NCBI GenBank assembly: GCA_016214375.1
Contig: JACROQ010000075.1
Span: 1-11,978, forward strand
From: Nitrospirota bacterium
GTDB taxonomy: Bacteria > Nitrospirota > 9FT-COMBO-42-15 > HDB-SIOI813
Direction: 5' to 3'
DNA: 11,978 nt
Of this stretch, positions 1 to 5,673 are shown in pieces. The translations under genes and the position numbers were made by a program. Numbering within the stretch: the first letter of the stretch is position 1; each line of letters begins with the position of its first letter. The notes below the pieces were generated by a model. The model was given only the letters and a program-made list of their open reading frames with translations, was not told where the DNA came from and did no database searches.

Positions 1-256
1 TAAAATTGACTACATACTCATAGAGGCCGGCATTTGATAAAGAGAGGACCTTTTTTATCACAGGCTTAAATAGATCGACCCTCCCAAAGGCCAGTGCGGA
101 GGCAATGAATCCGGCAAGCTCTATCTCCCCCGGGTTTTGATAGTGATGGGGAAACTCTATCGGGTCATTGTTTATGTACCCCTTGAGTATCTGCACATTA
201 TATAGCTTATCAAAGAGCTCTTTGAGTTGTACGGTCCTGACAATGACAGCATCCAT
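1..256 (-). CDS. DUF2400 / TIGR02757-type protein, N-terminal part (runs off the left edge)
   Basis: The complement of this stretch reads open from an ATG at 256 to the window edge (85 codons). It gives an N-terminus containing LYNVQILKGYINNDPIEFPH and, further on, EIELAGFIASALAFGRVD. The pattern 'YN..fi..DPI..PH' followed by 'E.AGF.A..LA.GR' is the N-terminal signature I recognise from the DUF2400 (TIGR02757) family of cytoplasmic proteins of unknown function. An in-frame ATG at 292 is an alternative start, and neither start has a convincing ribosome binding site. The gene is divergent from the sigma-54 activator and shares the 257-380 region with it. The remainder of the protein is outside the window, so completeness cannot be judged. 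No biochemical role is claimed. Confidence 0.75.
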   Translation of the reverse strand, partial: MDAVIVRTVQLKELFDKLYNVQILKGYINNDPIEFPHHYQNPGEIELAGFIASALAFGRVDLFKPVIKKVLSLSNAGLYEYVVNF

Positions 257-321
257 AAGGGTTACGTATATATAACATATCCTTTCATTCATTGCATGGG
301 AAATTTAACTCTATGGCCTAT

Positions 322-350
322 TTGACTCCTCCATGTAGATCTGTTAATAT
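322..350 (+). promoter_or_regulatory. sigma-70-type promoter for the sigma-54 activator gene
   Basis: TTGACT (322-327) and TAATAT (345-350) are separated by exactly 17 bp, which is near consensus for the housekeeping sigma factor. Transcription would start near 357. That makes the GTG at 369 an unlikely start codon, since only about 12 nt of leader would precede it, and favours ATG 381. The site is inferred from sequence only. Confidence 0.65.
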
Positions 351-380
351 TTTGTTAAATTTTGAAACGTGGGTGCCCTT

Positions 381-1712
381 ATGGTAGAACGTATAATCCT
401 TAATTGTATCAGCGATGGTGTGCTTACCATTGACCTGCTGGGGAACATCCAGTATGTGAATAAGGCCATGCAGGAGCTTTTGGGATATCCTGAGAGCGAG
501 CTCATCGGAAAGAGGTGTGAACGGTTTATACGGAGCAACATCTGTGCATCCGAAGACTGCATCCTCCGCCGCTCCCTTGCAAAGAGAGAGAATATCTCAA
601 ATTATGAGACCTTTGTCGTAAACAGTGAAGGGCGTCGCGTCCCTGTCAATATAAATACGGATCTATTATATGATGAGGCAGGCAACCTTATCGGGATTGT
701 AGAGGTCTTCCGGGATATCTCTCAGTTGAAGGAACTCAAGGAGCGCCTCACAGAGGTTTATCAGTTCGGTAACATCATCACAAAAGACCGCAGGATGAAA
801 GAGATACTGGCGATACTCCCCTCGGTAGCCCAGTCAAAAAGCACAGTGCTTATACAAGGAGAAAGCGGGACAGGAAAGGAGCTTATTGCAAAGGCCATTC
901 ATAATAATAGCCTGAGAAAAGACAAGCCCTTTATCGCTGTGAACTGTGCGGCAATACCGGAGACCTTAATAGAAAGCGAACTCTTTGGCCATGTGAAGGG
1001 GGCCTTTACCGGGGCCTATCAGGACAGGATGGGCAGGTTTGAACTGGCAAATCATGGGACAATCTTTCTCGATGAGATCGCTGACATGAGCCTGTCTACC
1101 CAGGCCAAATTGCTCCGGGTTATTCAGGAGGAAAGGTTTGAGAGGGTAGGAGGATCAAAAACGATCGCGGTGGATGTTCATTTTATAGCGGCTACAAACA
1201 AGAATCTCCTGAGGGCGGTCAAAGAGGGGCATTTTAGAGAAGATCTTTATTATAGGATCAGCGTATTTCCTGTCACATTGCCCCCCCTGCGAGATCGGAA
1301 AGAGGATATCCCCCTCCTGATCACCTATTTTATAGACAAGTTTAACAAAGAGACGGGGAAATCTATCAACAACATTGCCCCACAGGCCATGAAGGTATTC
1401 ATGAACTATTTTTATCCGGGCAATATCCGGGAGCTTGGAAATATTATTGAACATGCCTTTGTCTGCAGCCGGGGCAATACCATCCTGCCGGAACACCTTC
1501 CAAAAGAGCTGGTCTATGCAGAAGAGCGCTTAGAAATAGCCCCGGAGGGGAGTTCCCTTAACAGGGTCGAGAAAGAGTGGATATTATCTGTATTAGAGAA
1601 ATCCATGTGGAGGTATCAGGAGGCGGCAAAAAGGCTGGGGATCAGCCGGACTACTTTATGGCGAAAACTAAAGGCCTATGGTCTAACCCCGGAGAAGAGT
1701 CGAGTTCATTAA
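381..1712 (+). CDS. PAS domain-containing sigma-54-dependent transcriptional activator (Fis family)
   Basis: This is a bacterial enhancer-binding protein of 443 residues. Residues 1-123 form a PAS sensor domain containing three cysteines (C46, C55, C60). The central AAA+ domain has Walker A GESGTGKE (160-167), the sigma-54-contacting loop GAFTGA (207-212) and Walker B TIFLDE (227-232). The Fis-type helix-turn-helix at the C-terminus contains AAKRLGISRTTLWRKL. All three blocks are complete, and the protein has no response-regulator receiver domain, so it probably senses a cytoplasmic signal directly through PAS. I chose ATG 381 because the upstream promoter predicts a transcript beginning near 357; a GTG at 369 would add four residues. 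A sigma-54 promoter lies 157 bp downstream, before the 2-oxoacid oxidoreductase operon, which is the most likely target. The ligand or redox signal is unknown. Confidence 0.95.
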   Translation: MVERIILNCISDGVLTIDLLGNIQYVNKAMQELLGYPESELIGKRCERFIRSNICASEDCILRRSLAKRENISNYETFVVNSEGRRVPVNINTDLLYDEAGNLIGIVEVFRDISQLKELKERLTEVYQFGNIITKDRRMKEILAILPSVAQSKSTVLIQGESGTGKELIAKAIHNNSLRKDKPFIAVNCAAIPETLIESELFGHVKGAFTGAYQDRMGRFELANHGTIFLDEIADMSLSTQAKLLRVIQEERFERVGGSKTIAVDVHFIAATNKNLLRAVKEGHFREDLYYRISVFPVTLPPLRDRKEDIPLLITYFIDKFNKETGKSINNIAPQAMKVFMNYFYPGNIRELGNIIEHAFVCSRGNTILPEHLPKELVYAEERLEIAPEGSSLNRVEKEWILSVLEKSMWRYQEAAKRLGISRTTLWRKLKAYGLTPEKSRVH

Positions 1713-1809
1713 TGAAACGATTTGTTTTGATCAGAAACACCCATGGACTGCACGATATTTACTGTATTTCCTGCCCTGTAACATATTAAACGATTACATT
1801 TGTTTCATT
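1705..1809. promoter_or_regulatory. candidate activator-binding (enhancer) region upstream of the sigma-54 promoter
   Basis: A perfect 12-bp palindrome TTCATTAATGAA (1705-1716) overlaps the activator stop codon. AAACGATT occurs at 1715-1722 and again at 1788-1795. GTTTCATT (1802-1809) is the inverse of AATGAAAC (1711-1718). These lie roughly 90-190 bp upstream of the predicted sigma-54 start, the usual distance for enhancer-binding proteins. The arrangement is suggestive only; the region is AT-rich and chance repeats are likely. Confidence 0.3.
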
Positions 1810-1868
1810 ATAAAACCTTCGTTCCCCTGTTTATTTTCGCAACTAATTGATTTTAAAGGATGTTATTT

Positions 1869-1885
1869 TTGGCGCAACACTTGCT
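1869..1885 (+). promoter_or_regulatory. sigma-54 (RpoN) promoter of the 2-oxoacid oxidoreductase operon
   Basis: TTGGCGCAACACTTGCT matches the -24/-12 consensus TTGGCAC-N5-TTGCA/T, with the invariant GG (1871-1872) and GC (1883-1884) correctly spaced 12 bp apart. Transcription should start near 1896, leaving a leader of about 65 nt before the zinc-ribbon gene. A sigma-54 activator gene ends only 157 bp upstream, which strengthens the call. RpoN dependence is inferred from the match. Confidence 0.85.
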
Positions 1886-1913
1886 ATTCTCTATATAGTA
1901 GTTATCTTCTAAA

Positions 1914-1934
1914 TATAGAGGATAGTCCCCTATA
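1914..1934 (+). other. small hairpin in the operon leader
   Basis: TATAGAGGA (1914-1922) pairs with TCCCCTATA (1926-1934) over eight of nine positions around a 3-nt loop. It lies between the predicted sigma-54 start and the first ribosome binding site. The palindrome CTATATAG also occurs twice, at 1891-1898 and 1930-1937. A role in transcript stability or as an operator is possible but unproven. Confidence 0.35.
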
Positions 1935-1960
1935 TAGAAAGAAAAGGGATGGTGATTAAA

Positions 1961-2155
1961 ATGCAATGTCCAAAATGTGCTGGTTTCATGATGTATGAGA
2001 AGTTTATGGATATGGAGGAAACAAGCCGTTTCTACTTTTATGGCTGGCGGTGCATCTCCTGCGGAACCATCGTAGATAGCACGATTCTCGCCAACAAGGT
2101 GTATAAAGACCGTCAAAAGGAGAATAAGCGCCGGCGTCTTAAAAAGGCTTGTTGA
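1961..2155 (+). CDS. small zinc-ribbon protein, first gene of the oxidoreductase operon
   Basis: A 64-residue protein with two CXXC pairs, C3-x2-C6 (MQCPKC) and C31-x2-C34 (WRCISCG), forming a typical zinc ribbon. A lysine/arginine-rich C-terminal tail (ENKRRRLKKAC) follows. I chose ATG 1961 because GGATGGTGAT (1947-1956) gives a well-placed ribosome binding site. An in-frame ATG at 1949 would sit directly against AAAAGGG and would add four residues. It is the first gene downstream of the sigma-54 promoter and is followed after 18 nt by the oxidoreductase gamma region, so it should be co-transcribed with it. I recognise the general pattern, but not a specific function. The basic tail would fit nucleic-acid or acidic-protein contact, which is inference. 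Confidence 0.8.
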   Translation: MQCPKCAGFMMYEKFMDMEETSRFYFYGWRCISCGTIVDSTILANKVYKDRQKENKRRRLKKAC

Positions 2156-2173
2156 CGGGAAGGGGGTAACAAA

Positions 2174-2689
2174 GTGGGGAAGGACATAGTCATCAGAATC
2201 GGGGGAGAGGGCGGAGAAGGGGTCATCAGTACCGGCGATATGCTTGCACAGGCAGCTGCACGCGCAGGGCTGGAGGTTCTTACATTCCGGACCTTCCCGG
2301 CAGAGATTAAGGGCGGATATGCCATGTATCAGCTCAGGGTATCCACGGAAAAGATACTCTCCCAGGGTGACACATTTCATGTATGCGTAGCCTTTAACGG
2401 GGAGGCCTATGAGATGAATAAGGACCTCCTGGCCCCCGGGACTGTGCTTGTCTATGACAGCCCTGGCGGCGACTTTCAGTCAGAACCGATAGAGGGCGTT
2501 ATTCAATATCCTGTCCCTATGACAAAGATCAGCAAGGTGGATCTGGGAAGCCTCATCTCAAAAAACATGGTTGCCCTCGGGGCTGTAATGCAGCTCTTCT
2601 CCTTCCCTGCAGACAGCCTGAAGGATCTCATAAAGGCCAAGTTTGATGAACTCGTAAAAAATCGCCAGAAGCACTATTTGTCATTCTGA
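2174..2689 (+). CDS. korA: 2-oxoacid:ferredoxin oxidoreductase, gamma-domain part of an interrupted korA
   Basis: The 171-residue product starts with IRIGGEGGEGVISTG, the gamma-domain signature, followed by EIKGGYAMYQLRVS and SKNMVALGAVMQLF. The GTG start has GGAAGGGGGT six bases upstream. The gamma domain forms part of the thiamine-diphosphate enzyme that oxidatively decarboxylates 2-oxoacids to acyl-CoA with ferredoxin. Native sequence ends at K156-F157; residues 158-171 and the TGA stop come from an inserted palindromic element. The displaced native continuation (KKKGEPVVEMNPRALEAGAE) resumes in the same frame at 2783. The original gene was therefore a gamma-alpha fusion running to 4030. 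The truncated gamma chain could still assemble with a separately made alpha chain, as in organisms with four-gene versions, but it lacks its last helix. Whether the substrate is pyruvate, 2-oxoglutarate or another 2-oxoacid cannot be told. Confidence 0.9.
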   Translation: MGKDIVIRIGGEGGEGVISTGDMLAQAAARAGLEVLTFRTFPAEIKGGYAMYQLRVSTEKILSQGDTFHVCVAFNGEAYEMNKDLLAPGTVLVYDSPGGDFQSEPIEGVIQYPVPMTKISKVDLGSLISKNMVALGAVMQLFSFPADSLKDLIKAKFDELVKNRQKHYLSF

Positions 2690-2776
2690 GCGGAGCGAAG
2701 AATCTGATAAAACAATGAGTTATCAGACCCTTCGCTTCGCTCGGGGTGACAGTGAAGGACTTTTTACGAGTTCATC
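2645..2776. mobile_element. 132-bp palindromic MITE-like element inserted in korA, with 6-bp target duplication
   Basis: Terminal inverted repeats GATGAACTCGTAAAAA (2645-2660) and TTTTTACGAGTTCATC (2761-2776) match perfectly over 16 bp. The sequence AAGTTT flanks both ends (2639-2644 and 2777-2782), as expected of a target-site duplication. A second, inner inverted repeat (2679-2710 against 2720-2751) carries TGTCATTCTGAGCG on one arm and CGCTCGGGGTGACA on the other. This type of dispersed repeat is common in many bacterial genomes. The element has no gene of its own, so a transposase would have to act in trans. Element plus one duplication is 138 bp (46 codons), so reading frame is kept, but the element supplies in-frame stops. 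In RNA it would fold into a long nested hairpin between the gamma and alpha parts. Confidence 0.88.
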
Positions 2777-2914
2777 AAGTTTAAAAAGAAGGGAGAGCCC
2801 GTCGTAGAGATGAATCCGCGGGCCCTTGAGGCAGGGGCAGAGTATGTACGGTCTCATCTCAAAAAGGTGGACAGATTCTATATACAGCCAGCCCAACCCA
2901 GGGAGGACAGGATT
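2777..2914 (+). other. displaced gamma C-terminus and gamma-alpha linker of korA
   Basis: This stretch encodes, in frame with both neighbours, KKKGEPVVEMNPRALEAGAE and then YVRSHLKKVDRFYIQP, ending just before the alpha domain. It matches the usual end of the gamma domain ('kkGe.vv..N..Al.aG.ey') and belongs directly after F157 of the upstream part. An ATG at 2810 could start translation here, but the nearest purine-rich site (GAAGGGAG, 2788-2795 region) is too far away. It is probably now a partly untranslated remnant. Confidence 0.7.
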
Positions 2915-4030
2915 ATGCTCTCGGGCAATGAGGCGGTCGGCCTTGGCGTCCTTGTGGCAGGCTGCCGCTTCTTCTCCTGTTATCCTATTACCCCGGCAAC
3001 GGATATAGCAAACTGGTTATCCAGACATCTTCCAAAGGTCAATGGCGTTGTCGTGCAGGCAGAGGATGAGATCGCCTCTCTTGGACAGGTTATTGGGGCC
3101 TCTTTTGCAGGGGTTAAGGCCATGACCGGGACTTCCGGGCCGGGACTTGATCTCATGGTTGAATTGCTTGGCTTTGCCAGCATGGCTGAGCTCCCCATCG
3201 TGATAGCTGATGTGCAAAGGGGGGGGGCCTCCATGGGGCTCCCTACAAAGAGCGAACAGGCTGATCTCTTCTTAGCGGCGAAAGGGGGGCATGGTGACTT
3301 TCCCCGGATCGTACTTGCTGCGGCAACCATTGAGGACTGCTTCTATCTTACAGTAGAGGCCTTCAATCTGGCAGAGAGATACCAGATTCCTGTGATCCTT
3401 CTCAGTGATGGGGCCCTTGCGTCCAGGACTGAGAAGATAAAAAGGCCGGATCTTTCAAAGATAAGAATAATCAATCGTGAGGCCTATTCCGGCAATGGCG
3501 AGTATCAGCGGTATGCGGTGACGGAAACAGGGGTCTCGCCGATCTCTGTACCCGGTCAGGCCGGGGGGCGCTATATTGCCACAGGCCTTGAACACAGCGA
3601 GACCGCGGCGCCAAAATATTCACCGGATTATCACGAAAAAATGACAGAAAAACGCTTCAGAAAGATAGCCGCCATAGAGGATGAATTTCCTGAGCCGGAA
3701 TGTGAAGGGGACAAAGATGGCGATCTCGGTATCATAAGCTGGGGACTCACCCAGTGTGCGGTAAGGGAGGCTATAAAGGAGTGCGCAGACAACGGACTCC
3801 GGGTACGGGCCCTGTATCCAAAACTCCTTTTCCCTGTCCCTGTCAAGGCGATCCGGAGATTCGCCTCTACCGTCAGAAAGGTCTTAATTCCGGAACTAAA
3901 CTACCAGGGGCAGTTTGCAGAACTTGTAGCCGTACATGCCGGTGTCAATGCTATCAGATTCAATCTGTATGGCGGTCTCCCTTTCACGCCGGCGCAGATC
4001 AGGGAAAAGATTACGGAGGTTATAAAATAA
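2915..4030 (+). CDS. korA: 2-oxoacid:ferredoxin oxidoreductase, alpha-domain part of interrupted korA
   Basis: From ATG 2915 the product has 371 residues and begins MLSGNEAVGLGVLVAGCRFF, where free-standing alpha subunits normally begin. GGGAGG (2901-2906) lies 8 bp upstream, an excellent ribosome binding site. Family motifs in order are YPITPATDI, VVQAEDEIASLGQVIGAS, MTGTSGPGLDLMVE, QRGGASMGLPTKSEQADL and VILLSD. The domain binds thiamine diphosphate together with the beta chain and shapes the 2-oxoacid and CoA sites. The GASMGLPTKSEQ version is typical of the gamma-alpha fused KorA subgroup. The frame is open upstream to 2756, so ATG 2810 (406 residues) is the alternative start. Before the element inserted, translation would have started at 2174. 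The stop TAA is followed two bases later by korB. Confidence 0.9.
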   Translation: MLSGNEAVGLGVLVAGCRFFSCYPITPATDIANWLSRHLPKVNGVVVQAEDEIASLGQVIGASFAGVKAMTGTSGPGLDLMVELLGFASMAELPIVIADVQRGGASMGLPTKSEQADLFLAAKGGHGDFPRIVLAAATIEDCFYLTVEAFNLAERYQIPVILLSDGALASRTEKIKRPDLSKIRIINREAYSGNGEYQRYAVTETGVSPISVPGQAGGRYIATGLEHSETAAPKYSPDYHEKMTEKRFRKIAAIEDEFPEPECEGDKDGDLGIISWGLTQCAVREAIKECADNGLRVRALYPKLLFPVPVKAIRRFASTVRKVLIPELNYQGQFAELVAVHAGVNAIRFNLYGGLPFTPAQIREKITEVIK

Positions 4031-4032
4031 TT

Positions 4033-4917
4033 ATGGAAACTATCCAACAATTAAAACCAAAAGATTACAAATCAGATGTCCCGCCCATATGGTGCGCCGG
4101 GTGTGGTGATTATGGAGTCCTTGCCTCTCTGACCATGGCCTTTAGCCTGAACAATGTTAAACCGTCTGATACGGTTCTCGTCTCCGGGATAGGTTGTTCC
4201 AGCCGGCTCCCTTACTTTGTGACTACCTTTGGCATGCATACCTGCCACGGAAGGGCGCTCTCTGTGGCCACAGGGATTAAATTGGCAAGACCCGATCTGA
4301 GGGTAGTCGTGGTGGGTGGCGATGGGGACCACTTCAGTATCGGGGGTGGTCACCTTCCCCATGCGGCAAGAAAAAATATAGACCTTTTGCTGATCGTGAT
4401 GGATAACTCCATATACGGATTAACCAAAGGGCAGGTGGCCCCGACCAGCAGGCCCGGAATGGTAACTACCACAACGCCCTACGGCTCTCCGGACCTTCCG
4501 GTAAACCCTGTTGCCTATGCCCTTGTGTATGGTGCGTCCTTTGTGGCCCAGAGCTTTTCATCCAATACAAAGCTGACGGCAGATCTGATAGGGAAGGCCC
4601 TCAATCACAAAGGCTTTGCCTTTATCAATGTCATCTCCCCATGTCCCACCTTTAACAAGGTGGACACCTTTGAGTACTATAAACCTCTGCTTAAAAATAT
4701 TGACGAGATCCATCCGGATAAGGGCGATAAGGTCAGGGCTCTATCCCTTGCAATGACGATGGGGAGAGAGAACGGGGAGGTGCCGATCGGCCTCTTCTAC
4801 CAGGAGGAGAGACCCACCTATGTAGAAATGATACAAGAGATCAAGATAAAGAATAAGGGGACAGGTCATCCGGATTTAGCGGATTTAGGGCGCATTATGG
4901 ACATTCTGCGGCCGTAA
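4033..4917 (+). CDS. korB: 2-oxoacid:ferredoxin oxidoreductase, beta subunit
   Basis: A 294-residue thiamine-diphosphate-binding subunit. The motif GDGD (96-99) with DNSIYG (124-129) is the cofactor/Mg site. C21 and C24 (WCAGCG), C55 (GIGCSS) and C204 (SPCPTFN) are positioned as the four ligands of the single [4Fe-4S] cluster in KorB-type subunits. No delta (ferredoxin-like) subunit gene is seen, which matches the two-subunit KorAB form that passes electrons straight to soluble ferredoxin. Start choice: ATG 4033 lies 2 bp after the korA stop, with GGAGGT at 4015-4020 inside the end of korA. The frame stays open far upstream, but that part overlaps korA and does not resemble the family. The gene is intact and full length. 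The substrate is not decidable from sequence alone. Confidence 0.93.
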   Translation: METIQQLKPKDYKSDVPPIWCAGCGDYGVLASLTMAFSLNNVKPSDTVLVSGIGCSSRLPYFVTTFGMHTCHGRALSVATGIKLARPDLRVVVVGGDGDHFSIGGGHLPHAARKNIDLLLIVMDNSIYGLTKGQVAPTSRPGMVTTTTPYGSPDLPVNPVAYALVYGASFVAQSFSSNTKLTADLIGKALNHKGFAFINVISPCPTFNKVDTFEYYKPLLKNIDEIHPDKGDKVRALSLAMTMGRENGEVPIGLFYQEERPTYVEMIQEIKIKNKGTGHPDLADLGRIMDILRP

Positions 4918-4921
4918 AGGT

Positions 4922-5048
4922 GACGGCTTCGTAAAAAGCTCCATCTGCAAGGCGCGCAAATCCTGAGGAATGAGGCGTACTTTTTAGGTACGCCGCAGTG
5001 ACGAAGGATGCGGCGCAACGCCGCAGATGGAATTTTTACGAAGCCGTC
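4922..5048. mobile_element. 127-bp palindromic MITE-like element after korB
   Basis: Ends GACGGCTTCGTAAAAA (4922-4937) and TTTTTACGAAGCCGTC (5033-5048) are perfect 16-bp inverted repeats. The match continues with one offset through CCATCTGC on both arms. A central hairpin is formed by GGCGTAC and GTACGCC around 4974-4994. It begins 4 bp after the korB stop and ends 5 bp before the stop of the converging HNH gene, so it may also serve as a two-way terminator. No target duplication is evident. The ends share TCGTAAAAA with the element inside korA, suggesting the same or related mobilising enzyme. Confidence 0.75.
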
Positions 5049-5053
5049 CGCTG

Positions 5054-5602
5054 TCACGGCTCTTCCTGGTCTAATTCTACGTTCCAGTAGAGATAATCAC
5101 GCCAGCTTTCCGGCGTACTTCTAATCCCTATCGTTATGGTGACGTGGGGAAGCCACTTTGGCTCAACAGGCTGTTTTATTAACTGCATCCCGGATTCGAC
5201 AGGGGTACAGCCGGACTTCTTATTGTTACACCGCCAACAGGCCGTTACAATGTTTTCCCAGCTCTTTTTCCCGCCGCGTGCAACAGGGATTACGTGATCA
5301 AACGTCAATTCCTTGATATCAAATCTGTCTCCGCAGTATTGACAGCGATAGCTATCCCGGGCAAAAATATTAGCCCTGGAAAATTTCACCCTATGGATAT
5401 CTTTCGCCCGCACACATTTTAAAAGCCTGAGGACAGAGGGGAGGCGAAATGAAATCGACACCCCGTGAATCTCTCTATTATAGACCTCTAAGACCTCTAC
5501 CTTCCCCTGGAAAAGAAGCGTAATGGCCCTCTTCCAGTGTATTACCTTTAGCGGCTCATAGGTCGCATTCAGTAGCAGCGTATGTTCCATGTAAGATGAC
5601 AT
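5054..5602 (-). CDS. HNH endonuclease family protein
   Basis: A 182-residue cytoplasmic protein of the HNH nuclease superfamily, in the widespread group beginning LLLNATYEPLKVIHWKRA (residues 9-26). Zinc-binding pairs are C87-x2-C90 (CQYCG) and C122-x2-C125 (CWRCNNKK). They enclose the catalytic LTFDHVIP segment (99-106) and the N117 region (WENIVTAC). These are the parts of a beta-beta-alpha metal finger with a metal-binding His/Asp. The biological substrate of this group is not established; it is usually a lone chromosomal gene, as here. I chose ATG 5602 because AGAGG lies about 10 bp upstream. ATG 5590 (MEHTLLLNATYEPL) fits the family alignment equally well and would match a promoter whose -10 box is at 5601-5606. 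It converges with korB across a palindromic element. Confidence 0.88.
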   Translation of the reverse strand: MSSYMEHTLLLNATYEPLKVIHWKRAITLLFQGKVEVLEVYNREIHGVSISFRLPSVLRLLKCVRAKDIHRVKFSRANIFARDSYRCQYCGDRFDIKELTFDHVIPVARGGKKSWENIVTACWRCNNKKSGCTPVESGMQLIKQPVEPKWLPHVTITIGIRSTPESWRDYLYWNVELDQEEP

Positions 5603-5630
5603 TATACACAATCCTCTGTGAAAAAGGCAA
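5601..5630 (-). promoter_or_regulatory. sigma-70-type promoter candidate for the HNH gene
   Basis: On the minus strand TTGCCT (5630-5625) and TATAAT (5606-5601) are spaced 18 bp apart. Transcription would begin near 5594, only a few bases before ATG 5590, which would give an almost leaderless transcript. The -10 box overlaps the alternative ATG at 5602, so this promoter and that start codon are mutually exclusive. Confidence 0.45.
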
Positions 5631-5638
5631 TAGATTCA

Positions 5639-5667
5639 TTGACTTTATACAGATAGCTATGTAAAAT
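5639..5667 (+). promoter_or_regulatory. sigma-70-type promoter of the cytochrome c gene
   Basis: TTGACT (5639-5644) and TAAAAT (5662-5667) are exactly 17 bp apart. The expected start site, seven bases past the -10 box, is at or next to the A of the ATG at 5674. There is no room for a ribosome binding site, so the transcript may be leaderless. Confidence 0.6.
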
Positions 5668-5673
5668 ATTACC

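Noticed and set aside
1853..2380. 175-codon minus-strand open frame across the sigma-54 promoter and zinc-ribbon gene
   Set aside because: It is antisense to two supported features and has no recognisable domain.
2810..2914. ATG 2810 as the natural start of the alpha subunit
   Set aside because: The residues after it (MNPRALEAGAEYV) belong to the end of the gamma domain, and the nearest ribosome-binding-like sequence is about 15 bp away. ATG 2915 has a far better site.
3754..4032. N-terminal extension of the korB frame upstream of ATG 4033
   Set aside because: It overlaps the well-conserved end of korA in another frame and its translation is not like any beta subunit. ATG 4033 gives the standard length.
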